From positions 1 through 5,308 of the forward strand of contig DYHU01000258.1 of NCBI GenBank assembly GCA_020724025.1: a stretch of 5,308 nucleotides of DNA, given 5' to 3'. The position numbers were made by a program, and so were the translations under genes. The number at the start of each line of letters is the position of its first letter. The first letter of the stretch is position 1. A model generated the notes under the pieces. The model was given only the letters and a program-made list of their open reading frames with translations. It did not search any database and was not told where the DNA came from. Source of the DNA: Syntrophorhabdus sp. GTDB taxonomy: Bacteria > Desulfobacterota > BSN033 > UBA1163. This document shows, piece by piece, positions 1 to 5,308 of the stretch.

Positions 1-346
1 GTGGATCGAAAAGGGCCTGGAGGGACGTTGTTGAATTCTTACACTTTCTCTTTCTCAGATTAGAGTTATTTCCTGGCCAGAAACCCAAGACAAAAACAGC
101 CACCCCCAACAAGCCCTGGAGCTCCCAATTTGATTTGGGTTTCCCGACCTCGGCCTCTCTCAAATACTCGCATGGCGCATCCATCCTTCGTCCCGCCCTG
201 CGGGACTGCGGAGGACAGGTAGCGCAGAGCATAACCTTTTGATCGGAGGGCGTAAGGCGTCAGGTGTCAGTGAAAAGGCTCTCGGGACGTCCATAAAAAT
301 ATAAGTTTCTTGTTTACAACAAAGAGCCATGCATTATGAGTAAGGC
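1..346. other. Left-edge region without a confident gene
   Basis: No confident gene is visible. A plus-strand frame is open from base 3 to a TGA at 240-242, about 79 codons, with no start codon that decides it. It could be the tail of a gene entering from the left, but its last third is read through a GC-rich palindrome, as happens with dispersed intergenic repeats. I do not recognise the translation. The stretch around 250-275 is a short imperfect iteration of GGCGT/AGGTGTC-like words. No tRNA-like fold and no strong T-tract terminator for the minus-strand operon ending at 347 was found. Confidence 0.4.
190..206. repeat. GC-rich perfect hairpin, REP-like
   Basis: GTCCCGC (190-196) and GCGGGAC (200-206) form a perfect 7-bp stem around the loop CCT. 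An outer TCC...GGA pairing (184-186 with 212-214) extends it imperfectly. No T-tract follows on either strand, so it is not a standard terminator. It resembles the short extragenic palindromes common in proteobacterial genomes. Whether it is dispersed cannot be seen from one copy. Confidence 0.5.
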
Positions 347-1311
347 TTATTCTGTCCCCTCAACGATTCCCTGCATTAACTTTTCTAATTGAAGGAGTAT
401 TTCATCGAACCTATTATCGGTGCCGGTTTCCCTAATCATATCTGTAACCAGTTTATATTGACTCAATTCTTCAGTTTCAGCATCTAAGATTCCTTTGACA
501 ATCAGGATTGTTTCTGGTTCAGATATTTTTGCCATGTCGCGGCCTAGCAACCGAGTACCGGCCAATTTTGTGTCAAAACCCTCTTCCTGAAGCAAGGGTA
601 AGTCTTCCTCATACAGTCGCTCGGAATTCCCAGCTTCCTCAAACTTATTCATAATGAACAGTAAATCTTCGGCATCCCTTTTCCAGTTCTGATATTTCTC
701 TTTCCAAGAAATAAGCTTCATGATCGCCAAACCGGGCAAGGAGGCCAATTTGATATCGAGATCAGGATCAGAACTTATATAGGACCGCAAAAGTAATGCA
801 ACGGAACCCCCACCGTTCTAGCCTGTGTTTGTGGGGTTTTCGTGGTGGCCGTGTGTTGCATTACTTATGTTGCTTTCTATAGTCTGGCAGTAATCGAATA
901 TTCATATGCCTCTTCAAATCCCATCATGTTCATAATTATCTCATGTTCAGGAGGCCAACTGATTTTCTTGTCCTTATCCGTGATAGGGCCAAAAGGGAGA
1001 ATATCGATGAAAATAGTTGCACAGCGTAATCTTTGCTTGTATGGAGTAAGAGAGAACTTGCCCGTTGCAATCAGTGACTCTTTCAATTTCTCGAATTGTT
1101 CCCAGTTGGCAACTTCCACTCCTAAATCAATGTCCCCAGTTTTTCTTTGAGGTTCAATACCGTAATGGTGTTTAAGGATGAAATCCCTGGCCGAGGCACC
1201 AACCACGAAAAAGGGGATACTTAAGGAGTCTGCCACCTTCTTTAAGATATGAAAAGTGTCAACTACTGGTTTTTCAATCTTCCCTGATAAGTTGAACAAT
1301 ATGCTGGTCAT
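347..1311 (-). pseudogene. AbiEii-like nucleotidyltransferase toxin, split by an insertion
   Basis: This is the second gene of an AbiE-like pair. AbiEii-type toxins are nucleotidyltransferase-fold enzymes. The chosen start is the ATG at 1309-1311 (MTSILFNLSG), which lies inside the antitoxin's last codons; the 38-base overlap suggests translational coupling. An in-frame extension to 1344 is possible but lies deeper in the upstream gene. The N-terminal piece carries VVGASARD (residues 36-43), the GDIDLG acidic pair D60/D62, and a third acidic candidate D103 in FIDILPFG. It ends after residue 144 at a TAG (877-879). The C-terminal piece (347 to about 790) continues the domain with SLPGLAIMKLISW and KRDAEDL, but in a different frame and with only a TTG as possible start. 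A palindromic element separates the pieces. Without it the protein would be about 286 residues. All expected motifs survive across the two pieces, so the break looks recent. Family assignment is firm; inactivity is inferred. Confidence 0.85.
778..879. mobile_element. Small palindromic MITE-like element inside the toxin gene
   Basis: AAGTAATGCAAC (791-802) and GTTGCATTACTT (855-866) are perfect 12-bp inverted arms. An inner stem pairs CCCCAC (808-813) with GTGGGG (831-836). Taking 778-879 as the element, its 25-bp ends match at 18 of 25 positions, and TA lies on both sides (776-777, 880-881). Deleting the element plus one TA (104 bp) joins ...ITARL to SSDPDLD... in frame. A 96-bp variant (782-877, TA at 780-781 and 878-879) also restores the frame. 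A 5-bp direct repeat TATAG (778-782, 878-882) would not. TA duplication is the habit of IS630/Tc1-mariner transposases, so a non-autonomous element of that type is the best guess. It encodes nothing. Exact ends are uncertain because the site is TA-rich. Confidence 0.6.
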
Positions 1312-2305
1312 AAACCATTTTGGCGGTCTCGATGTTTCTCTCATTGCCTGTTGCTAAGAGGTCCGCGTAAACAAGGATTGGATGGACGAGATCTTCATAC
1401 TTCCAGATCTCCGCTGGCTTCCAGAATCTCTTAAGTATTTCGATATCTCCGGTTTGGTCTCTTTTTAGTCTGTTTTTAATTAACAATTGATCGAGCTCCT
1501 GAGGCGCTGTATAGATCGTTATGATTTGCGGTTGAAGATATTGGGTAAGCCTTGCAGCGGCAACCTCTCCTCCCCATTGTCCCTTAAAAGGATCAAAGGT
1601 TTTCCGTTGCCACCAACCGTATTCCCCTCTGAATCGTCCTAATGTGAGTTTTGGCCTTAATTGTTCCGGGTAGGCAGTTACCCATCGCTGCAACAATTTT
1701 TCCTTTTGGATTAGTCTCTGGCCTCGCTTCCCCATGTCCAATAAAAAACCTAACTCCTTTAATTCCTTCATTATCCAATCAACAGTTCCAAGGGCTACGC
1801 CGGTCTCGGCAGCAATTTCTCTGTATGTTTTATTCTCTAAGCCAGGGTTACACAGGAAGGCATAAATTACTCTAAGCCCCGCAGGTTTGAAGGTTCGTTT
1901 AGGGGGAGGGGTTTTGACAATATCAGGCTTGTTCCCTTTCACAAAAATGTATAGAGGAGGCTGATTGATAAACGTATTTCCAGCCGTATCTAAAAATTCT
2001 GTCCCATTCTGTTTCAATTCGTCCGCCAGTTGCGTATTTATGTATTTGGTGACCAGCAAAAGCGGGTGGTCGAGCTCACCTTTGCGCATCATCGCTAACA
2101 ACTTGTCAGCCTTCGTCAAATTGGCCTTGATCTCAGCATAATACCTGATTTCTTTGCCTTGCATTACTATCCGCAATAGATAGTCTGCACGCAACCTTGG
2201 ATCCCGAACAGGCTTTACCGTCTTAATTTCTGCCCGCCCGGGAAGATTCTTTCTAAGTGCCTCCAAAGCAAGTTCCAGGAGCTCATTTTCTTTCATTTTT
2301 TCCAT
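1274..2305 (-). CDS. AbiEi-family antitoxin / transcriptional regulator
   Basis: First gene of the AbiE-like operon, 343 residues. In type IV systems the AbiEi protein opposes the nucleotidyltransferase toxin and represses its own promoter. Residues 1-130 form a domain with HPLLLVTKYINTQLADEL and EFLDTAGNTFI (about 80-113), typical of the larger AbiEi relatives. Within it D41 and E58-x-K60 are spaced like a PD-(D/E)XK nuclease signature. Residues about 142-195 form a winged helix-turn-helix (NKTYREIAAETGVALGTVDW). The C-terminal region has GGEVAAARLTQYLQP (245-259), the GDIEILKRFW stretch and HPILVYADLLATGNERNIE (308-326), a family hallmark. The start at 2305 has no strong ribosome site; ATG at 2294-2296 (residue 4), preceded by GGAAAAA, is a real alternative. 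The promoter at 2353-2381 is overlaid by symmetric half-sites, fitting autorepression. The frame is intact although the partner toxin is broken. Confidence 0.9.
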   Translation of the reverse strand: MEKMKENELLELALEALRKNLPGRAEIKTVKPVRDPRLRADYLLRIVMQGKEIRYYAEIKANLTKADKLLAMMRKGELDHPLLLVTKYINTQLADELKQNGTEFLDTAGNTFINQPPLYIFVKGNKPDIVKTPPPKRTFKPAGLRVIYAFLCNPGLENKTYREIAAETGVALGTVDWIMKELKELGFLLDMGKRGQRLIQKEKLLQRWVTAYPEQLRPKLTLGRFRGEYGWWQRKTFDPFKGQWGGEVAAARLTQYLQPQIITIYTAPQELDQLLIKNRLKRDQTGDIEILKRFWKPAEIWKYEDLVHPILVYADLLATGNERNIETAKMVYDQHIVQLIRED

Positions 2306-2320
2306 AGAGATGACTCATGA

Positions 2321-2373
2321 TGTTCAATTTATGTTACTGTTCAATTATTATGAACATACCTAAAAACTGAACA
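2321..2373. promoter_or_regulatory. Operator cluster 1: nested TGTTCA dyad on the operon promoter
   Basis: Four half-sites form one symmetric array: TGTTCA at 2321-2326 and 2338-2343, TGAACA at 2351-2356 and 2368-2373. Both pairs share the same centre, base 2347. Spacing is N11, N7, N11. The array covers the spacer and -10 of the antitoxin promoter and most of the leader. Published work on AbiEi shows binding to inverted repeats in its own promoter, which makes the adjacent AbiEi-type protein the likely ligand; that link is inferred here. Confidence 0.7.
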
Positions 2374-2381
2374 AATGTCAA
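2353..2381 (-). promoter_or_regulatory. Promoter of the AbiE-like operon
   Basis: Read on the minus strand, a perfect TTGACA -35 box (2376-2381) is followed after 17 bases by TATGTT (2353-2358), four of six matches to the -10 consensus. Transcription would begin around 2346, leaving a leader of about 40 bases before the antitoxin start at 2305. TGTTCA half-sites lie inside the spacer and over the -10 box, so a bound regulator would block polymerase. Confidence 0.65.
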
Positions 2382-2450
2382 GGTATTCTTGAGGCTATTT
2401 TATGGTAACCCTGTACTCCGCCTGTCGCTAACCGATAAAAGTTTGGATTT

Positions 2451-2486
2451 TGTTCAATATTTTTATATGTTCATAAAAAATGAACA
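2451..2486. promoter_or_regulatory. Operator cluster 2: second TGTTCA array, 130 bp upstream
   Basis: TGTTCA at 2451-2456 and 2468-2473 and TGAACA at 2481-2486 repeat the N11 and N7 spacing of cluster 1 exactly. The fourth half-site expected at 2498-2503 is degenerate (TTGTCA, three of six). The inner palindrome extends to TGTTCAT/ATGAACA (2468-2474, 2480-2486). It lies exactly 130 bp from cluster 1 and well upstream of the antitoxin promoter. It could support DNA looping, or control a plus-strand transcript towards fic. No convincing promoter sits on it. Confidence 0.6.
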
Positions 2487-2662
2487 CTAAATAAGGATTG
2501 TCAAATCAGTCAAGCAATACCAGACGGCGGGTGCGGTAGGGCACGGAAGGTTCCGCCGGAGAAAACCCTTCTTTCTTAAATTCTATGACAGATGAAGATG
2601 TGATCCCGGAGCTTCGAACCAGGCACGCTCTGCACGAATGCTCCCCTGATTTAAAGGAAAAG
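2487..2662. other. Intergenic stretch between the two operator families
   Basis: No confident gene. The part from about 2515 to 2640 is visibly richer in GC than the AT-rich DNA on both sides and contains the small palindrome CGGAA-GG-TTCCG (2544-2555). A minus-strand frame of 63 codons (2506-2697, GTG start) crosses it, but its start lies within the fic-side palindrome and no ribosome site precedes it. It may be a relic or an inserted repeat; nothing identifies it. Confidence 0.4.
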
Positions 2663-2696
2663 TGTTTCGTTTCAAATTTTTCGTCCAAACGCAACA
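2663..2696. repeat. 34-bp palindromic block, copy 1, upstream of fic
   Basis: TGTTTCGTTT (2663-2672) and AAACGCAACA (2687-2696) are inverted arms with one mismatch, around a 14-base AT-rich centre. The block matches copy 2 (2769-2802) at 28 of 34 positions. It ends 11 bases before the TTGACA of a possible promoter. Probably a regulator binding site; the regulator is not known. Confidence 0.65.
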
Positions 2697-2707
2697 CATG
2701 AAACTCA

Positions 2708-2736
2708 TTGACATTTAAATATTATTATAATAATAT
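2708..2736 (+). promoter_or_regulatory. Candidate distal promoter of fic
   Basis: TTGACA (2708-2713) is followed after 17 bases by TAATAT (2731-2736). Transcription would begin near 2743 and give fic a leader of about 107 bases that includes palindromic copy 2. The surrounding AT-rich run offers other -10 choices, including TATAAT at 2726-2731, though at a poor 12-base spacing. Confidence 0.45.
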
Positions 2737-2742
2737 ATATTT

Positions 2743-2781
2743 ATGCGAAACAGGTTTAAACGATATCTTGTTACGTTCTAA
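2743..2781 (+). other. Relic fic start or 12-codon leader frame
   Basis: ATGCGAAACA (2743-2752) is identical to the first ten bases of fic (2850-2859) and stands in the same position relative to palindromic copy 1 as the fic start does to copy 2. It opens a 12-codon frame, MRNRFKRYLVTF, ending at TAA 2779-2781. There is no ribosome site before it (an AT run), whereas the real fic start has a strong one. The simplest reading is a decayed duplicate of the fic leader; a leader peptide is possible but unsupported. Confidence 0.45.
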
Positions 2782-2802
2782 ATTTTACATCCAAACGTAA
2801 CA
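2769..2802. repeat. 34-bp palindromic block, copy 2, at the fic promoter
   Basis: TGTTACGTT (2769-2777) and AACGTAACA (2794-2802) are perfect 9-bp inverted arms. The right arm abuts TATAAT (2805-2810), which with TTTACA (2784-2789, 15-base spacer) is a possible proximal fic promoter. A protein bound here would occlude it. The same half-site in reverse, CGAAACA, recurs at 2746-2752 and at the fic start (2853-2859). Confidence 0.65.
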
Positions 2803-2838
2803 TGTATAATATGTTGATTATAATAAGTTTTTTATAAT

Positions 2839-2844
2839 AGGAGG
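2839..2844 (+). promoter_or_regulatory. Strong ribosome binding site of fic
   Basis: AGGAGG stands five bases before the ATG at 2850. It fixes the fic start and distinguishes it from the look-alike ATGCGAAACA at 2743, which has no such site. Confidence 0.85.
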
Positions 2845-2849
2845 AAATT

Positions 2850-3812
2850 ATGCGAAACATCATTTTCGAGAGGTTCGATCTCTTGAAGAAACTCGGGGGG
2901 TTGCCTGAGCCTGATATAATAAACGAGGAATGGCTGTATATCCTCAAGGAAGAAACTCGTAATTCCATTCTAATAGAGGGCTTTTTTGTTTCTGAGGAAG
3001 AGCTTGAGGGAGTATTGGCCAGCGGAAAACCTCTCACGAGAAGTCAAGAAGAGGCTCTCAATTATTACAGGGCGGCAAGGTTCTTATACGGCCTGGCGTA
3101 TGAAAATTACAGGAGTGGAAAATTCTTTTTCGGGATCCCACTAATACGACAGACAAGCAAAGCAATTGGGGCCAAAGGGGAATATAGAAAAGGGGATTCG
3201 AGAGTAACAGGAGCGAAGATTATCCCTCCCTCCGGTTTATTCATCAATGACTGGATGGCTCTTTTTGATGAATATGTTAGCCAAGGTTTCACCGGAGGGG
3301 ATTTTTGGGGTTTCTTGAAAAAGCAACATGTTTTATTTGAGACTATTCATCCCTTTGATGATGGGAATGGAAGAACTGGAAGGATCATCCTTAACTACCT
3401 ACTCATATCTGCAGGGTATCCCCCTATCATTCAAAAGGGTGATGATGATAACAAAAACAAGTATTACAAAGCACTTGAACAAGCTGATTATGTTTTGAGG
3501 AAGTTGACTGCATTACCATTCTCCCGGCAAGATGTCCAAAATGCCTTGGAACGTATGGATACATCTTTATTAGAGGATCTTATTTTGGAGAGTTTAAGAG
3601 TCGGTATCGACAGAATTTTGACAAGGCTTCTGGAGGAGAAAGAGGGGATGAAACTCAAACCTTCAAAAGAAGTGGGGAAGGTTCTTAACTATTCTCCAGA
3701 CAGCATAAGGACCCTTATATCTCGGGGGAAATTTATCGCAGTTAAGAGGGGAAAGGAATGGTTAACTCATGAAAAGCTTTTCTTGAAGAAAAATGTGGGG
3801 CGTCTGTATTAA
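2850..3812 (+). CDS. Fic protein (class II, auto-inhibited) with C-terminal helix-turn-helix
   Basis: A 320-residue Fic-domain protein. Such enzymes usually transfer AMP from ATP to a hydroxyl of a target protein. Residues 1-60 are the N-terminal region with the inhibitory helix motif SILIEG (39-44), matching (S/T)xxxE(G/N), with E43 the inhibitory glutamate; its N-terminal place makes this class II. The flap hairpin is around EYRKGDSRVTGAKIIPP (111-127). The catalytic motif HPFDDGNGRTGR (167-178) is complete: H167, D171, N173, R175, R178. The active site is therefore predicted functional but held off. Residues about 268-315 (KPSKEVGKVLNYSPDSIRTL onward) look like a small helix-turn-helix that could bind DNA, perhaps the palindromes upstream. 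The target protein is unknown. Start chosen by the AGGAGG site. No antitoxin partner gene is adjacent, which fits class II proteins carrying their own inhibitor. It converges on the reductase gene with 25 bases between stops and no clear terminator. Confidence 0.95.
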   Translation: MRNIIFERFDLLKKLGGLPEPDIINEEWLYILKEETRNSILIEGFFVSEEELEGVLASGKPLTRSQEEALNYYRAARFLYGLAYENYRSGKFFFGIPLIRQTSKAIGAKGEYRKGDSRVTGAKIIPPSGLFINDWMALFDEYVSQGFTGGDFWGFLKKQHVLFETIHPFDDGNGRTGRIILNYLLISAGYPPIIQKGDDDNKNKYYKALEQADYVLRKLTALPFSRQDVQNALERMDTSLLEDLILESLRVGIDRILTRLLEEKEGMKLKPSKEVGKVLNYSPDSIRTLISRGKFIAVKRGKEWLTHEKLFLKKNVGRLY

Positions 3813-3837
3813 ATTGATCCTATGAGATTCGATCCAT

Positions 3838-4857
3838 CTATTGATGCCTCAGGCTGTCATACCAGGCTAAATTTTCCTTAATCAGGTCGGGGATCGGCAA
3901 TTGGTAAGGACAACGCGGCACGCATTCCCCGCACCCGGAGCAATCTCGAGCCTTCTCTATCAATTTTTTCATCCATTCCAGTTCCTCTGCCTGATGGCCG
4001 AATCGCTTGATAATGCTCTTCAATCCAACCGCAAACTGAATTCCGATCTTCTCCGTGCAGGGCTGACAGTAGTCGCATCGTCTACAGAATTGGTGATCGA
4101 ATTCCTTCTTGATGGCTTCGATTCGTTCTTGATCTCTCTTTGTCAGGGAATAACCCTCAACAAAAATCCTCCAATTCTCACGAGCCTTTTCCAGAGTCTC
4201 CGATCCCGGGATAGGCACGATGCCTTCCGTTGAGAGGACATACCTCAGGGCAGGGCCTGCCTCTTCAATGACCCCTCCTGAGAAGGGTTTCATGGCCAGG
4301 GCTCCGATATCTTTCCTTTTCGCCAGCGGAAAGACTTTTTGAGATGCTTCAGGCTCAAGAAAGCTGTAGCAGGCCATGATGACTTCAAACCGGCCATCCT
4401 CGATCGCTCTCTCCAGGACAGGGAGGTTATGGCTGGTGATCCCGATGTGATCGATCAGGCCTTCCTCCTGTGCCCGTTTTAGCCCTTCGTAGGCTCCTCC
4501 GGGAGCCATGACCTTCTCAAATTCTTTAAAGTTGATGATGTTATGCAGGTGGTAGATATTTATTTTTTTCACCTGCATCTGTTTGAGACTCTCATGGACT
4601 TCGTCATAAATATTTTCTGTTTTGATATGAGATTTTGAAGAGAGGATGACCGGTTTATTCATCTTCTGAAGGGCCAATCCAATCCGGTGTTCACTGTTGG
4701 AGTAACCCCGGGCCGTATCGAGGAGGTCCACCCCCATATCCACGACAGCCCGTATGACGGAGACCGCTTCACGCTCATCGGCCCGCTGGATCGGAATGCC
4801 GCCCCAGCCCAATCTGGTTACCATAAGATTTGTCCTGCCAAGCCTGACTTTTTCCAT
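3838..4857 (-). CDS. Aldo/keto reductase with C-terminal iron-sulfur cysteine tail
   Basis: A 339-residue predicted cytoplasmic oxidoreductase. The (beta/alpha)8 reductase domain fills about residues 1-245: RLGRTNLMVTRLGWGG at the start, then the catalytic tetrad D47 and Y52 (DTARGYSNSEHRIG), K75 (SSKS) and H105 (YHLHN). IPIPGSETLEKA is the usual cofactor-phosphate loop region near the end of the barrel. The tail has two cysteine sets: C258, C261, C264, C267 and C306, C309, C312, C316 followed by P, the second a ferredoxin-type CxxCxxCxxxCP. One or two [4Fe-4S] clusters are expected, as in a known subgroup common in anaerobes; substrate unknown. The start at 4857 is preferred because AGGA lies six bases before it and family similarity begins there; an in-frame ATG at 4896 has no ribosome site. 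No functional link to the Fic or AbiE-like genes is seen. Confidence 0.92.
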   Translation of the reverse strand: MEKVRLGRTNLMVTRLGWGGIPIQRADEREAVSVIRAVVDMGVDLLDTARGYSNSEHRIGLALQKMNKPVILSSKSHIKTENIYDEVHESLKQMQVKKINIYHLHNIINFKEFEKVMAPGGAYEGLKRAQEEGLIDHIGITSHNLPVLERAIEDGRFEVIMACYSFLEPEASQKVFPLAKRKDIGALAMKPFSGGVIEEAGPALRYVLSTEGIVPIPGSETLEKARENWRIFVEGYSLTKRDQERIEAIKKEFDHQFCRRCDYCQPCTEKIGIQFAVGLKSIIKRFGHQAEELEWMKKLIEKARDCSGCGECVPRCPYQLPIPDLIKENLAWYDSLRHQ

Positions 4858-4899
4858 CCCTGTTCCTGAATTTTTTTTATGCACCCCTTTTTTCATTTT

Positions 4900-4905
4900 A
4901 TTATA
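4900..4905 (-). promoter_or_regulatory. Possible -10 box of the reductase gene
   Basis: On the minus strand TATAAT occurs about 43 bases before the preferred start. No good -35 is found at 16-18 bases; the nearest, TTAGAT (4920-4925), is 14 bases away. The adjacent DNA carries a short direct repeat of AATCCATT (4909-4916 and 4924-4931), which might be a regulator site. Tentative. Confidence 0.3.
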
Positions 4906-4983
4906 ACCAATCCATTCCTATCTAATCCATTTGTTTTTACATAGCCATCCTTCATGGCGGGACGTCATTCCCGAAACATGAAA

Positions 4984-5042
4984 ATCCCTCCTCGATCCCC
5001 CTGAAGGTGTGAAAAATCTCGGACAGAGGGGGAGACAGGGAT
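4984..5042. repeat. Imperfect long hairpin upstream of the reductase
   Basis: TCCCCCT (4996-5002) pairs with AGGGGGA (5027-5033), and an outer ATCCC (4984-4988) pairs with GGGAT (5038-5042) across asymmetric bulges. The 24-base loop makes it a weak structure. A further partly palindromic word, GGGA-CGTCA-TTCCC, lies at 4957-4970. Together they give the gap an extragenic-repeat character; no gene is seen from 4906 to 5012. Confidence 0.3.
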
Positions 5043-5308
5043 ATCACCAACGTTTTTTACAATCGCGGCGTAACCCATCAGTTAAAGAGACAGAAAAGGG
5101 TCGGGGGGTTCTTCTGGAAAAACCTTGAAGCGAAACCTCTATCCGTTGAACTGCGTAGGTTCGCTTCCAAAAATCACTATGCAAAGGGCAGGATGGCTGG
5201 TTGGCATGACCTCAATGATAGCTTTACCCCGTTAGAAAGGTTTTCTAACGGGGTTTACAAGGTTTTGGAGGGAGAACCTTCCGACCCTTTCGGGTCAAGT
5301 AACACCCC
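5013..5308 (+). CDS. Open frame running off the right edge, unrecognised
   Basis: A frame stays open for 98 codons from just after a TGA (5010-5012) to the end of the window. The translation looks protein-like from about 5106 (GFFWKNLEAKPLSVELRRF, then GRMAGWHDLNDSFTPLERF and SNGVYKVLEGEPSDPFG). I cannot assign a family. There is no start codon before ATG 5193, which has only a GGG four bases upstream. So this is a short gene starting at 5193, a 5'-decayed gene, or a dispersed repeat with an open frame. The frame passes through a perfect 13-bp hairpin, which favours a repeat. It would be transcribed away from the reductase. Confidence 0.3.
5226..5254. repeat. Perfect 13-bp hairpin
   Basis: ACCCCGTTAGAAA (5226-5238) and TTTCTAACGGGGT (5242-5254) are perfectly complementary around the loop GGT. 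No T-tract follows on either strand, so it is not a canonical terminator. Two smaller hairpins follow, AAGGTT/AACCTT (5259-5264, 5275-5280) and GACCC/GGGTC (5283-5287, 5292-5296). The series suggests a structured repeat element continuing past the window. Confidence 0.6.

Noticed and set aside
778..882. TATAG as a 5-bp target duplication around the element
   Set aside because: Removing the 100 bp it implies does not restore the toxin frame, whereas a TA duplication does. It remains a less likely alternative.
842..1150. Plus-strand frame of 102 codons
   Set aside because: It lies opposite the toxin gene and begins inside the palindromic element; the minus-strand translation carries clear family motifs, this one does not.
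2506..2697. Minus-strand 63-codon frame, starting with a peptide (LRLDEKF) like that read from palindromic copy 2 (LRLDVKF)
   Set aside because: The peptide likeness is explained by the duplicated DNA block. There is no ribosome site, and the start lies inside the probable operator.
2663..2802. 34-bp palindromes as recombination sites (loxP, dif or attC type)
   Set aside because: The length equals loxP, but the arms and core do not match loxP, dif or attC rules and no recombinase gene is nearby. A regulatory site at a promoter is simpler.
3806..3845. Bidirectional terminator between fic and the reductase gene
   Set aside because: Only short GATC/GATCC repeats are present, with no stable stem and no T-tract.
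5226..5254. Intrinsic terminator
   Set aside because: The stem is strong, but no run of T follows on either strand and no known gene ends just before it.

Overview
The window looks like a bacterial accessory region of moderate GC with AT-rich intergenic DNA. The aldo/keto reductase with a C-terminal iron-sulfur tail points to an anaerobe. A Desulfobacterota-like or Clostridia-like source is only a weak guess, because no taxonomic marker gene is present.

Layout. Bases 1-346 hold no confident gene, only a perfect GC-rich hairpin and an open frame entering from the left edge. On the minus strand, 2305 to 347 is a two-gene type IV (AbiE-like) toxin-antitoxin operon. The antitoxin/regulator (1274-2305) is intact. 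The nucleotidyltransferase toxin (347-1311) is broken by a palindromic element of about 102 bp (778-879) flanked by TA. Removing the element with one TA rejoins the two halves in frame. From 2306 to 2849 is a 544-bp divergent regulatory region. Its left part carries two clusters of TGTTCA/TGAACA half-sites, one of them sitting on the antitoxin promoter. Its right part carries a degenerate tandem duplication of the fic leader: two 34-bp palindromic blocks 106 bp apart, each followed by ATGCGAAACA. The second ATGCGAAACA is the fic start codon. On the plus strand, 2850-3812 is an intact Fic protein with an N-terminal inhibitory helix motif and a C-terminal helix-turn-helix. Converging on it from the minus strand is an aldo/keto reductase with eight C-terminal cysteines (3838-4857). 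The last 450 bases hold imperfect palindromes and an open frame that runs off the right edge.

How it fits together. Two toxin-type modules (AbiE-like nucleotidyltransferase and Fic AMP-transferase) share one divergent control region, and each has its own family of symmetric DNA sites. The likely readers are proteins encoded alongside: the AbiEi-type regulator for the TGTTCA sites and, more speculatively, the Fic helix-turn-helix for the TGTTNCGTT sites. The AbiE-like toxin is probably inactive, which would leave a free antitoxin/repressor.
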